This document shows, in pieces, positions 25,712-34,862 of a stretch of DNA of 64,000 bases. Both the position numbers and the translations under genes were made by a program. Under the pieces are notes generated by a model. It made no database searches. It was not told the DNA's origin and saw nothing but the letters and a program-made list of their open reading frames with translations. The stretch spans positions 3,100,001 to 3,164,000 of the forward strand of contig NZ_CP150233.1 of the NCBI RefSeq assembly GCF_037974265.1, given 5' to 3'. The stretch comes from Paenibacillus sp. FSL R5-0623. Its GTDB lineage: Bacteria > Bacillota > Bacilli > Paenibacillales > Paenibacillaceae. The stretch's first letter is position 1; each line of letters begins with the position of its first letter.

Positions 25712-27013
25712 ATGCTGACACCCAGAGATGATCAAGACATTTCCCCCTCGATATACGACATGATTGATCAGGTTAACAAACGTATGCCGGACCATCCGGA
25801 ACTCAACCAAATGTTCAAAAATTGTTTTACCAATACGATGTTGACCACGATTCAGCGCAAAGAAGATGGAACGACTTTTGTGATTACGGGAGATATCCCT
25901 GCCATGTGGTTACGTGATTCTGCCGTTCAGGTCAGACCTTATCTGGTTCTCGCTTCAGAGGATGAAGATATCGCTGATATGATCGCTGGACTGGTTGAAC
26001 GTCAACTGAATTATATTCTCCTGGACCCTTATGCAAACGCTTTTAATGAGACGGAGAGTGGAAAAGGACATCAGGAAGACCTGACGCAGATGAATGATTG
26101 GATCTGGGAACGGAAGTATGAGATCGATTCTCTAGCTTATCCGATTCAGCTCAGTTATCTCTTGTGGAAGAACACGGGCAGAACAACTCAATTCAACGAT
26201 ACGTTCCGCAAAGCAGCCGAGATCATCATGCAGTTATGGCAAGTGGAACAGCATCATGAGACGAAATCACCCTACAAGTTCCAACGTCTGGATGCTCCCG
26301 AGACCGATACGCTCACCCGAGAGGGACGAGGTACTGAAACAGCCTACACAGGCATGACCTGGTCGGGATTCCGTCCCAGCGACGATCGCTGTGAATATGG
26401 TTATCTGATTCCATCCAATATGTTCGCCGTTGTGGCGCTTCGATATCTACAGGAAATTGCTGAAGCTGTGCTCAAGGATGAAACGCTGGCAGCGACTGCT
26501 CAGCAGTTGGAGGAACAGATCAACAAAGGTATTCAGGATTATGGCACCGTTGAACATCCGGAATATGGAACCATATATGCATACGAAACGGATGGGAAAG
26601 GCAATTACAATCTGATGGATGATGCCAATGTGCCGAGCCTGCTGTCTTTACCTTATCTCGGATATGTGGAGGAGAACGACGAGGTGTATCAGAACACACG
26701 CCGTTTCATTCTATCCTCGCACAACCCGTATTTTTATGAGGGAACAGCAGCAGCGGGAATTGGTAGTCCGCATACACCAGAAGGGTACATCTGGCATATC
26801 GCTTTATCGATGCAGGGGCTGACTACGGAGGATCGCAATGAAAAACTACGATTGCTTCAGCTCATCCATAAGACGGATGCGGATACCGGACTGACCCATG
26901 AAGGTTTTTCGGCCAACAATCCACATGAATATACACGTCCATGGTTTTCATGGTCCAACATGCTCTTTAGTGAACTGATGATGGATTATTGCGGATTCCG
27001 CGTACAGAAATAG
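25712..27013 (+). CDS. GH125 exo-alpha-1,6-mannosidase
   Basis: 433 residues. GH125 signatures: FVITGDIPAMWLRDSAVQVRPY (split here as two halves of one motif), MNDWIWERKYEIDSLAYPIQ, MTWSGFRPSDDRCEYGYLIP with the candidate acid aspartate, and EGTAAAGIGSPHTPEGYIWH in which a late glutamate acts as base in characterised members. Family enzymes are metal-independent and remove alpha-1,6-mannose from N-glycans or yeast mannan. No signal peptide, so cytoplasmic. Start ATG 25712 after AAGGAGGAC. First gene of an operon with a binding protein, two permeases and a GH38 enzyme. Confidence 0.93.
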   Translation: MLTPRDDQDISPSIYDMIDQVNKRMPDHPELNQMFKNCFTNTMLTTIQRKEDGTTFVITGDIPAMWLRDSAVQVRPYLVLASEDEDIADMIAGLVERQLNYILLDPYANAFNETESGKGHQEDLTQMNDWIWERKYEIDSLAYPIQLSYLLWKNTGRTTQFNDTFRKAAEIIMQLWQVEQHHETKSPYKFQRLDAPETDTLTREGRGTETAYTGMTWSGFRPSDDRCEYGYLIPSNMFAVVALRYLQEIAEAVLKDETLAATAQQLEEQINKGIQDYGTVEHPEYGTIYAYETDGKGNYNLMDDANVPSLLSLPYLGYVEENDEVYQNTRRFILSSHNPYFYEGTAAAGIGSPHTPEGYIWHIALSMQGLTTEDRNEKLRLLQLIHKTDADTGLTHEGFSANNPHEYTRPWFSWSNMLFSELMMDYCGFRVQK

Positions 27014-27092
27014 GATAGGAAAGCAAGAGATAACCTGCGAGTACATCATAACGTTCGGAGTTCATTGAATTCCGACAAGAGGAGAGCGAATC

Positions 27093-28472
27093 ATGAGAAA
27101 AATATCATTGAAAATGCCGGTAGCAGCAGTTATGACATCCTTGCTCATTCTTACTACAGCCTGTTCGGGTGGAAGTTCAAGTACAGGCACAACCAGTGAT
27201 GGCAAGAAGGAAGTAACCGTATCATTCCGTTCTTCAGGATCTGAAGATACACTTACGAAATTCTTCCAATCAGGCTTGGTGGATCAATTTGAGAAAGAAA
27301 ATCCGGATATCAAAATCAATATCGCGCCTGTACTGGCAAGTGAGGGTGATTATACGTCCAAAATGGTTCTGCAGATGAAATCCCCGGATACGGCACCTGA
27401 TGTCATTGCCGAAGATACATCCATCATCAAATCCGATGCTGCTGCGGGATATCTGGAGCCGCTGGATACACAGGTTCAGGGATGGTCTGATTGGGAAGAT
27501 CACATCATCGACAACCTGAAGGCAGGGGTTACCGGAGAAGACGGCAAAGTGTACGGCGTTCCGGCTACTTCGGATACACGCGGAATCTGGTACAACAAGG
27601 AACTGTTTCAACAGGCGGGACTTGAAGTTCCGTTCAAACCTGCAAGCTGGGCAGAAGTACTCGAAGCAGCACGTACCATCAAGCAAAAGCTGCCGGGTGT
27701 GACGCCACTTAATATGATCGTGGGCAAAGCAAACGGTGAAGGTGTCACCATGCAAACACTGGAAATGCTGCTCTATGGTACGGCGGATACGCTGTATAAC
27801 GACACGAGCAAGCAATGGGTCGTTAACAGCCCGGGCCTGCTGGATTCTTTCAAATTCATAGACCAAGTGTTTAACACGGATAAAACAGGCCCGACCATGC
27901 AGGTCGCTTTGAATGGACAAGCTGGCAGTATTGCATTCCAGCAACAGTTCCCGCAAGACAAACTGGCGATGGCTGTAGATGGTAGCTGGGCAGGTTCGAC
28001 ATGGGCAGAGAACGGTGCTGCTCCAATCGCCAACGTTGAAGAGAAAATAGGTTTTGCACCATTCCCGACACAAAATGGGCAAGAACCTGGAGCAACTACA
28101 ATGTCTGGAGGATGGGCTTGGTCTGTTCCTGCACAGGCGAAGAATAAGGAAGCAGCTTGGAAATTTATCGAGTTCCTGATGAATAAGGAAAATGCGACTG
28201 CTCGCGTAGTAGCGGAAGGCAGCCTCAGCCCACGTAACGATTCCACAGAAGTTGAAGGTTATACGGAGCGTCCATATACCAAAGAAGCACAGGAACTCTT
28301 GAATGTGGCCCACTTCCGTCCAGCGAACGATCAATATGCAGCGGTATCCGCACAATTGCAAAGCATTGTTGAGAGTATCGCCTCTGGCAAGCTGACGCCG
28401 GAAGAGGGAGTTACGCAATTAAAGGACAACGTATCTCGTTCCCTTGGCGCGGACAGCATCGAAGAGAAATAA
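27093..28472 (+). CDS. Sugar-binding lipoprotein of the mannoside ABC importer
   Basis: 459 residues. Lipoprotein signal with lipobox LTTAC (Cys about residue 24) followed by a Ser/Gly linker, then a family 1 solute-binding fold (VTVSFRSSGSEDTLTKFF, AMAVDGSWAGSTWAE, GGWAWSVPAQ). Anchored outside the membrane, it captures substrate for the two permeases encoded next. Start preceded by AGAGGAGAG. Given GH125 and GH38 on either side, alpha-mannosides are the expected ligand. A terminator-like hairpin directly follows, which would make this protein more abundant than the permeases. Confidence 0.92.
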   Translation: MRKISLKMPVAAVMTSLLILTTACSGGSSSTGTTSDGKKEVTVSFRSSGSEDTLTKFFQSGLVDQFEKENPDIKINIAPVLASEGDYTSKMVLQMKSPDTAPDVIAEDTSIIKSDAAAGYLEPLDTQVQGWSDWEDHIIDNLKAGVTGEDGKVYGVPATSDTRGIWYNKELFQQAGLEVPFKPASWAEVLEAARTIKQKLPGVTPLNMIVGKANGEGVTMQTLEMLLYGTADTLYNDTSKQWVVNSPGLLDSFKFIDQVFNTDKTGPTMQVALNGQAGSIAFQQQFPQDKLAMAVDGSWAGSTWAENGAAPIANVEEKIGFAPFPTQNGQEPGATTMSGGWAWSVPAQAKNKEAAWKFIEFLMNKENATARVVAEGSLSPRNDSTEVEGYTERPYTKEAQELLNVAHFRPANDQYAAVSAQLQSIVESIASGKLTPEEGVTQLKDNVSRSLGADSIEEK

Positions 28473-28490
28473 GGATATCGATATATTCGG

Positions 28491-28514
28491 AGGGGGAGGC
28501 AATCTCCCCTTTTT
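28491..28514 (+). terminator. Intra-operon attenuating terminator after the binding-protein gene
   Basis: GGGGAG (28493-28498) pairs with CTCCCC (28504-28509) across a 5-base loop, then TTTTT. Placed between binding protein and permease genes, so read-through is needed for the rest of the operon. Confidence 0.6.
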
Positions 28515-28537
28515 CCGGTTCGAATGGAGAGTGACTT

Positions 28538-29404
28538 ATGAAAAGGAAAGCACCAGGCTCATTTCTGTTTCTCATGCCTTCTGTACTGTTATTACTTGTG
28601 TTTTTCATTGTTCCCATCATTCTGACGATCTGTTTTGCCTTTACGAATATGGCTCTGACCGGGGCGGCAGCCAAGAGTTTGGAGTTTGTCGGATTCCAGA
28701 ATTTCATTAATATGTTCCATGATCCGGACTTCCGGATTAGTGTCTGGCGTACGCTGGTCTTTCTCATCTTCTCCGCAGTGATTGGTCAGGTATTGCTTGG
28801 GTTCATTCTGGCTCTTCTAATGAAGGAAAAAAATGTGACGTTCCGCCGGGTCATCGGGATCATCGTCATTGCCGGTTGGGTGACACCCGAGATTGTTGTG
28901 GCATTCTGTATGGTGGCCTTTTTCAGTGACAATGGTTCATTGAATCAGATCCTTGGCTGGTTTGGGGCGAATCCAGTTTCCTGGTTGTTCAGTTTCCCTA
29001 TGGTGAGTGTCATTATCGCGAATATCTGGCACGGCACAGCGTTTTCTATGATGGTCTATCAATCGGCTCTGGATGATATCCCGAAGGAAGTTGAAGAAGC
29101 TGCGATTATTGACAGTGCCACCGGGTTCCAGATTGTCAGACACATTACGATTCCAATGGTAAAAGGGTCCATCGTGACCAACATGATGTTGGTTACCCTA
29201 CAGACACTGGGCGTGTTCACGCTAATTTATACGATGACGGGTGGTGGCCCGGGTACTTCAACACAAACCTTGCCGATCTTCATGTACAACCAGGCTTTTG
29301 TGAACTATCAGTTTGGATACGGCACAGCCATATCTCTGGTTCTGTTGTTCATCGGTATTATCGCCAGCCTGTTCTACATGCGATCCATGAAAGTGAAAGT
29401 GTAA
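28538..29404 (+). CDS. ABC transporter permease (MalF/UgpA type)
   Basis: 288 residues, six predicted membrane segments. N-terminal FLFLMPSVLLLLVFFIVPII, and EAA loop VEEAAIIDSATGFQIVRHI (about residues 186-204) for ATPase docking, followed by TMTGGGPGTSTQTL as in MalF-type permeases. Partner of the next gene. Start ATG after GGAGAGTGACTT. Part of the mannoside operon; no ATPase gene present. Confidence 0.93.
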   Translation: MKRKAPGSFLFLMPSVLLLLVFFIVPIILTICFAFTNMALTGAAAKSLEFVGFQNFINMFHDPDFRISVWRTLVFLIFSAVIGQVLLGFILALLMKEKNVTFRRVIGIIVIAGWVTPEIVVAFCMVAFFSDNGSLNQILGWFGANPVSWLFSFPMVSVIIANIWHGTAFSMMVYQSALDDIPKEVEEAAIIDSATGFQIVRHITIPMVKGSIVTNMMLVTLQTLGVFTLIYTMTGGGPGTSTQTLPIFMYNQAFVNYQFGYGTAISLVLLFIGIIASLFYMRSMKVKV

Positions 29405-29425
29405 CCATGAAGGAGGTTCGATCCT

Positions 29426-30250
29426 ATGGTCAAACATGGGCTTCAACGCAAAATCCAGTACGGGATTCTAGTCTTTCTAGGGCTCTGTTTTTTATTGCCG
29501 CTACTCTGGATCATTCTGGCTTCATTTGACCCAAACGCGCAACAGGGCATCAAAATGCCCAGTACCTGGACCATTCAAAATTTCAAGGATGTGCTCGGGG
29601 ATTCAAGCAATCTTCGTTCATTCGGTGTGGGCCTGATTCTGTCGGGAGGGCAAGCGATATTGGTCGTTCTGGTATCGGTTCTTGCTGCGTATCCATTATC
29701 CCGTTATGAAATGAGATTCAAAAAAAGCTTTCTGTTATCGATTCTGTTCATGACAGCTCTTCCGATTACTGCCGTGATGGTTCCGGTATTTCAGATGTTT
29801 CTGTTCTTCAAAATGCAAAATAGCATCATTGCTACGATGCTGTTCCTGACCGCATCCTCACTTCCTTACGGCATCTGGATGATGAAAAACTTCATGGATT
29901 CGGTGCCCATTGATCTGGAAGAATCGGCATGGATCGACGGTGCATCCGTGTGGAACGGATTGAGACGAATCGTGGCGCCATTGATGTTGCCTGGTATTTC
30001 AACGATAGCGATATTTACCTTTTCGGGAAGTTGGGGCAACTTCTTCGTGCCATACATCCTGCTCCAGACACCGGAGAAACTTCCGGCATCGGTCACGATT
30101 TATCAATTCTTTGGTAGCCACGGTATGGTTGAATACGGCAGATTGGCTGCATTTTCACTACTTTATACGATGCCTTCGGTTGTGCTATATATTTTCTCCC
30201 AGCGTTACATGTCCAAGGGCTTCAGCATGGGCGGGGCAACCAAAGGTTAA
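29426..30250 (+). CDS. ABC transporter permease (MalG/UgpE type)
   Basis: 274 residues, six predicted membrane segments, EAA loop LEESAWIDGASVWNGLRRI (about residues 164-182). Ends with SQRYMSKGFSMGGATKG, typical of MalG-type permeases. The start is 21 bases after the preceding stop with GAAGGAGGTT upstream, so likely co-translated with its partner permease. Completes the membrane part of the mannoside importer. Confidence 0.93.
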   Translation: MVKHGLQRKIQYGILVFLGLCFLLPLLWIILASFDPNAQQGIKMPSTWTIQNFKDVLGDSSNLRSFGVGLILSGGQAILVVLVSVLAAYPLSRYEMRFKKSFLLSILFMTALPITAVMVPVFQMFLFFKMQNSIIATMLFLTASSLPYGIWMMKNFMDSVPIDLEESAWIDGASVWNGLRRIVAPLMLPGISTIAIFTFSGSWGNFFVPYILLQTPEKLPASVTIYQFFGSHGMVEYGRLAAFSLLYTMPSVVLYIFSQRYMSKGFSMGGATKG

Positions 30251-30268
30251 TGACAGGAGGTACGCAAC

Positions 30269-33070
30269 ATGACAACCAAAAAGACGGCACATCTCATCTC
30301 GCATACCCATTGGGACCGTGAATGGTATATGCCTTATGAACACCATCATGTACTGCTCATTGAGCTGATGGATAAACTGCTGGATACGCTCGATCAGAAC
30401 CCGGAATATCGTTATTTCCATCTGGATGGGCAGACGATTATTCGTGAAGATTATTTGCAGGTCCGGCCCGAACAACAGGAGAGACTCGACCGATATATTC
30501 GTGAAGGACGCATCCATTTTGGTCCATGGTATGTGTTACAGGATGAGTTCCTGACCAGCAGTGAGGCCAACTTGCGTAATCTGCTCATCGGGCATCGTGA
30601 TGCTCGACCTTTGGGTGTGATATCCAAGACGGGATACTTCCCAGACTCGTTTGGAAATATGGGACAGGCACCGCAGATTCTGCAACAGGCGGATATTCAT
30701 AACGCGATCTTCGGGCGTGGGGTGAAGCCTACGGGATTCAATAATGAGGTGGTTGATGCCGACAGTTACGAATCTCCCTATTCCGAGATGATCTGGCGTT
30801 CGCCGGATGGTTCCGAAGTGCTCGGCATTTTGTTCGCGAATTGGTACTGCAACGGGATGGAAGTTCCGGTTGATCCGGAGAAAGCTCAAGTATACTGGGA
30901 TAAAAATCTGGAGGATGCCGAGAAATTCGCCTCGACTCCACATCTGTTGTTCATGAATGGTTGTGATCATCAGCCGATCCAGACGGATCTGCCCGAGGCT
31001 TTACGCACGGCGGCTGCGTTGTATCCGGATGTGGAATTTATTCACTCCAATTTTGACGATTACATTGAGGCGGTTACGAAGGAAGTCCCTGAGCATCTGG
31101 CGACCATTGAGGGTGAGCTTCGCAGTCAGCACACGGATGGTTGGGGAACACTGGTGAATACGGCATCCGCACGGGTTTATCTGAAACAGTTGAATCAGCA
31201 GGGACAGACGGTGCTTGAAAAAGTAGCCGAACCACTCGCTGCCATGGCGCATATAGCCGGGGTAAAAGATTATCCGCACCATCTGTTGACACATGCTTGG
31301 AAGATGCTGATGCAGAACCACCCACATGATAGCATCTGCGGATGCAGTGTGGATGAGGTCCACCGTGAGATGGTGACTCGCTTCGCCAAGAGCAGACAAC
31401 TTGCAGAGAAATTGGTTTCCCAGAGCGCGCAGGCAATTGCTGAGTCCATTCGTGTGCAACCTGCTGAGGCTTGGGGAGAGGAAGCAGTGCTGTTCACTGT
31501 GTTCAACACGAGTGGTTGGAATCGAAATGGAATCATTGAAATGGATCTGATTGTGGACAAAGCATTTTTCCCAGAAGGTCCTAATCCCCAGGCACTTGCG
31601 CAGAAAGTGGAAAAAGATGCACTGCCAGTGTATCAACTGATCGATTCGGATGGACGTACGTATTCGGCAGAAATCAAGGATCTGGGTGCACATTTTGGTT
31701 ATGAACTTCCGAAGGATCGCTTCCGACAGCCTTATATGGCTCGTAAAGTAAGAGTGACTTTCCAGGTGGTGGATGTACCTTCGCTGGGGTATAAGACGTA
31801 TGCTCTCATTCCAGTAGAGAAACAAGCAGAGTTTGCTGAGATTGTTGAAGTGCCCGATACGAGCGACGTCATCCAGGTGCAGGGGATGATGATGGAGAAT
31901 GGTCAACTGCGAGTGACGGTTGAAGAGAATGGTACGGCAACGATTGAAGATAAGGTCTCAGGTACTGTATACAAGGGATTGAATTCATATGAGAATACCG
32001 GTGATATCGGCAATGAATATGTCTACCGTCAACCGGAGGGAGAGACAACGCTGACCACGGAGCATCTGAAGGCAGACCTGCGGATTGTGGAGCAGTCTCC
32101 GTATCGGGCAGTCATGGAGAGTGTATTACGCTGGGATATTCCTGCCGGAGCAGATCAAATGTTCGAGCTGGAGAAGCGCCAAATGGTTCCTTTTACAGAA
32201 CGGAAGGCACAGCGAGTCGAGCAGAATGTTCCGCTTGTGATTACGACAACGTATACGTTGGAAGCAGGCAGTAATATGGTCAAGATAAAATCCGACTTTA
32301 ACAATCAGGCCAAGGATCATCGACTGCGGGCACTCTTTCCATCCGGACTGGTGACAGACAATCATTATGCAGATTCCATCTTTGAAATTGCCAAACGTTC
32401 CAATACACCGGCCAAAGAATGGGTGAATCCAAGTAATGCGCAGCATCAGCAAGCGTTTGTACATGTGACTGATGGTGATTACGGGTTGATGATTGCAAAC
32501 AAAGGGCTGAATGAATACGAAATTTTGCAGCATGAAGAAGGCAGTACGATTGCGGTTACGCTGCTGCGTGCCTCTTCGGAGCTGGGAGATTGGGGTGTGT
32601 TTGAAACACCGGAAGCCCAATGTCTGGGACCTCAGAGTGTGGAATATGCAATTATTCCATTTGCAGGTGATGCCGCACAGTCAGGTGCATGTGCAACTGC
32701 CTATACGTATCCGATTCCGTGGACGACTGTGCAGCTAGGGGCACTTGCACGCACGTTTGAGCGAGAAAGTCATACCGGAGCTGATGGGCAGAAGGTGGAA
32801 CTACCTCTGTCGAAGCAATGGTTAGCGTGGAATTCGCAAGGTTCGACACTGGCATTCTCCACATTGAAGATCGCAGAGGAAACCGGAGATTTGATTGCTC
32901 GCTGGTATAATTTGAACTCTGAATCGGTTGAGTTGAACGTTCGGCCCGGAGTTGAATGCGCCTCCGTTTATGAGAGCGATGTGCTGGAACGGGTTAAGGA
33001 TACGTTGGAGGGACACAGCCAGAAGGTATCCGGGTACAAAATCGTTACACAAGGGTATTGCTTACGTTGA
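30269..33070 (+). CDS. Alpha-mannosidase, GH38 (MngB-like)
   Basis: 933 residues. N-terminal catalytic domain with zinc-binding SHTHWDREWY (about residues 11-20), nucleophile aspartate in TGYFPDSFGNMGQ (about 132), and HPHDSICGCSVDEVH with further zinc ligands (about 352-366); long C-terminal beta domains complete the usual length. Cytoplasmic, zinc-dependent retaining enzyme that removes alpha-mannose, or from phosphorylated substrates in MngB. Together with GH125 it would strip imported alpha-mannosides completely. Start ATG after ACAGGAGGT. Last gene of the operon. Confidence 0.94.
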   Translation: MTTKKTAHLISHTHWDREWYMPYEHHHVLLIELMDKLLDTLDQNPEYRYFHLDGQTIIREDYLQVRPEQQERLDRYIREGRIHFGPWYVLQDEFLTSSEANLRNLLIGHRDARPLGVISKTGYFPDSFGNMGQAPQILQQADIHNAIFGRGVKPTGFNNEVVDADSYESPYSEMIWRSPDGSEVLGILFANWYCNGMEVPVDPEKAQVYWDKNLEDAEKFASTPHLLFMNGCDHQPIQTDLPEALRTAAALYPDVEFIHSNFDDYIEAVTKEVPEHLATIEGELRSQHTDGWGTLVNTASARVYLKQLNQQGQTVLEKVAEPLAAMAHIAGVKDYPHHLLTHAWKMLMQNHPHDSICGCSVDEVHREMVTRFAKSRQLAEKLVSQSAQAIAESIRVQPAEAWGEEAVLFTVFNTSGWNRNGIIEMDLIVDKAFFPEGPNPQALAQKVEKDALPVYQLIDSDGRTYSAEIKDLGAHFGYELPKDRFRQPYMARKVRVTFQVVDVPSLGYKTYALIPVEKQAEFAEIVEVPDTSDVIQVQGMMMENGQLRVTVEENGTATIEDKVSGTVYKGLNSYENTGDIGNEYVYRQPEGETTLTTEHLKADLRIVEQSPYRAVMESVLRWDIPAGADQMFELEKRQMVPFTERKAQRVEQNVPLVITTTYTLEAGSNMVKIKSDFNNQAKDHRLRALFPSGLVTDNHYADSIFEIAKRSNTPAKEWVNPSNAQHQQAFVHVTDGDYGLMIANKGLNEYEILQHEEGSTIAVTLLRASSELGDWGVFETPEAQCLGPQSVEYAIIPFAGDAAQSGACATAYTYPIPWTTVQLGALARTFERESHTGADGQKVELPLSKQWLAWNSQGSTLAFSTLKIAEETGDLIARWYNLNSESVELNVRPGVECASVYESDVLERVKDTLEGHSQKVSGYKIVTQGYCLR

Positions 33071-33097
33071 GTTAATTATTGCATATCTTAATTATAG

Positions 33098-33135
33098 AAA
33101 CCTCCTGTTCACGGTAGTGTGGACAGGAGGTTTTT
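33098..33135 (+). terminator. Terminator of the mannoside operon
   Basis: AAACCTCCTGT pairs with ACAGGAGGTTT, followed by T residues. Confidence 0.85.
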
Positions 33136-33262
33136 GTTAGTCAAAATATTGTCTTATTGAAGGCTATAACGGATTTATCGCTTGATATAAGTTCTTTTTA
33201 TCCGATAAAATAATTAATTTCCAAGATAGGAAAATGTGGTATTATTGTGCTAGTTTGTTGTA

Positions 33263-33520
33263 ATGGAGGTAGACCTAATGATCTATATTTTATTTGTATT
33301 CATCGTTGTAGTGGTTGCTACACTTAGTCTTTGGATTCTGAGTTTAAAACGTAAACACAAGAGATCAAAGGGATTCACTGAGGAAAATTACAATTTGAAA
33401 GCTGTTACTATCGCTGATATAGACAGGATGGAGGATGGCTCTGGGTTCGAGATGTACATGTACAGATTATTAATTGAGTTGGGCTATTCAGGGGTCTATA
33501 AAACTTTAATGAGTAAGTGA
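33263..33520 (+). CDS. Membrane-anchored fragment, possibly the head of an Mrr-like restriction protein
   Basis: 85 residues, or 80 from the ATG at 33278. One membrane segment (IYILFVFIVVVVATLSLWIL) and a basic linker, then MEDGSGFEMYMYRLLIELGYSGVYKT, which resembles the beginning of the Mrr/restriction endonuclease-like domain (a helix with FE..L..LFxxLGY) but ends before any catalytic D..E-x-K. It stops about 50 bases before an IS3 element. Likely a truncated remnant in an accessory patch; the similarity is by eye and modest. Confidence 0.45.
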   Translation: MEVDLMIYILFVFIVVVVATLSLWILSLKRKHKRSKGFTEENYNLKAVTIADIDRMEDGSGFEMYMYRLLIELGYSGVYKTLMSK

Positions 33521-33584
33521 ACATACATATTATGAGTAGATTTTGAAATCACTGATCAACAAATGATGGATTGTCAACATTAAA

Positions 33585-34379
33585 TCAGACAACTTTTTTA
33601 AGGGCTTCTTGGCGATACTGAACAGGCGTCAAATACCCCAGTGATCCATGAACTCTGTGCCTGTTAAACCAGTTAACGTAGTCGTATAATTCCAATTCCA
33701 AATGACGGAGGTTTCGGAATTCCATTTGGTAAATAAACTCCGTTTTCATGACCTTGTAGGTGGCTTCGGCCACAGCGTTATCGTAGGGACATCCTTTCTT
33801 GCTGAGTGATCGACCAATACCAAACGTGCCTAGAAGCTGGTCCATCGCGTGGTTCTTAAACTCACTCCCACGATCCGTATGAAACCACTGGATTTGGCTC
33901 AAGTCGCCTTCTACCGTTGCAAAGGCACGCGAAACCAGAGCAGCGTCCTTATGTGGACCTGCACTGTGGCCAATAATTTCTCGATTGAACAGGTCCATGA
34001 GCACACAAATGTAATGCCACCGATGACCGACCTTCACATACGTGAGATCGCTGACCACGAAGCGCTTTGCTTCCGTCTGATTAAACTCCCGACCCAGTTC
34101 ATTCACTGTTTCCTCCTCATTATAGGCCGTTTTATGAGGCTTAAATTGCGCAACGGTGTACGTGGAGACGAGACTCTGCTCTTGCATGATTCGACCAATG
34201 CGACGTCTAGATACGATGAGTCCTCGTTCCTGAAGCTTGGCTTTTATCTTTCGTGTACCATAGACTTTTCGATTTTTGTGGAATATCTCCACAATAGCTT
34301 CCGTGAGCTCATCTTCATTTGGCTTTTCCTTCGCTTCATGATAGAAGGTGCTTTTGGCGATTTCGAGGACGTTACACAT
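33585..34379 (-). CDS. IS3-family transposase OrfB (DDE integrase domain)
   Basis: 264 residues from the internal ATG, but the frame is open upstream and is probably reached by a -1 frameshift from orfA near GACGAAAG (about 34428). HTH_21 region (EIFHKNRKVYGTRKI), then rve integrase core with catalytic Asp in FVVSDLTYVK, Asp in WFHTDRGSEF and Glu in NAVAEATYKVMKTE, and the end HGSLGYLTPVQYRQ. It cuts and joins the IS ends as an OrfAB fusion. Full length, no broken motif. Confidence 0.9.
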   Translation of the reverse strand: MCNVLEIAKSTFYHEAKEKPNEDELTEAIVEIFHKNRKVYGTRKIKAKLQERGLIVSRRRIGRIMQEQSLVSTYTVAQFKPHKTAYNEEETVNELGREFNQTEAKRFVVSDLTYVKVGHRWHYICVLMDLFNREIIGHSAGPHKDAALVSRAFATVEGDLSQIQWFHTDRGSEFKNHAMDQLLGTFGIGRSLSKKGCPYDNAVAEATYKVMKTEFIYQMEFRNLRHLELELYDYVNWFNRHRVHGSLGYLTPVQYRQEALKKVV

Positions 34380-34420
34380 TGCTGATACTGAGTATTTATC
34401 ACGGTTATTCTGGATGATAG

Positions 34421-34705
34421 TTACTTTCGTCCCATGATCAGCGCGGCTTGCTTTAAAATGTCGTTCTCCATCCGTAGACGCTCTAGCTCTTTACGCATAG
34501 CCATTAATTCGTTTTCTTCAGGTGAACGGTTGTCTTTCTCTTTGAAAGAGCCCGTTGCCTGCGATTGCTTGATCCAGCGGTCTAGAGCCGAAGCAGTGAG
34601 GTCGTATTCCTCCACAATTGCAGCTCTGGATTTGCCGTTTTCAAAGAGTTGCACCATTTGTTTTTTGAACTCGGTTGTGAATGTGCGTCGTTGTTGTTTA
34701 GGCAT
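34421..34705 (-). CDS. IS3-family transposase OrfA (helix-turn-helix)
   Basis: 94 residues: FTTEFKKQMVQLFENGKSRA, DLTASALDRWIKQ helix-turn-helix, and a C-terminal leucine-zipper-like coiled coil (ENELMAMRKELERLRMENDI) ending ILKQAALIMGRK. Binds the IS ends and joins OrfB by frameshifting. Start ATG at 34705 after AAGGAGCGG. Confidence 0.9.
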   Translation of the reverse strand: MPKQQRRTFTTEFKKQMVQLFENGKSRAAIVEEYDLTASALDRWIKQSQATGSFKEKDNRSPEENELMAMRKELERLRMENDILKQAALIMGRK

Positions 34706-34862
34706 TGTAGAGATCCGCTCCTTAACATGATAGTTTTATTCTACAAGCCCTTATTTTTTCTGTCCAACTAAGTGTAGCCGATCCAATGATGACCTATTTA
34801 AAATGAATGATTTTGATAACTGTTTATACATAATCTAAGTGGGAAGAGGGGGGACAATTTTA

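Larger units (their letters stand above)
33572..34780 (-). mobile_element. IS3-family (IS150-like) insertion sequence
   Basis: About 1.2 kb holding overlapping orfA and orfB on the minus strand. Imperfect terminal inverted repeats can be aligned: left TGTCAACATTAAATCAGACA and right (complement) CGGCTACACTTAGTTGGACA, both continuing to TAAGGGCTT. GAT flanks both sides (33569-33571 and 34780-34782) and could be a 3-bp target duplication, which would move the right end by one base. Both reading frames look intact, so the element may be active. Confidence 0.8.

Noticed and set aside
27270..28418. 382-codon minus-strand open frame opposite the mannoside-binding protein
   Set aside because: Cys/Phe/Arg-rich shadow frame with no ribosome site; the plus strand encodes a clear lipoprotein.
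31001..31906. 301-codon minus-strand open frame opposite the GH38 gene
   Set aside because: Shadow of a well supported GH38 frame; no family match.
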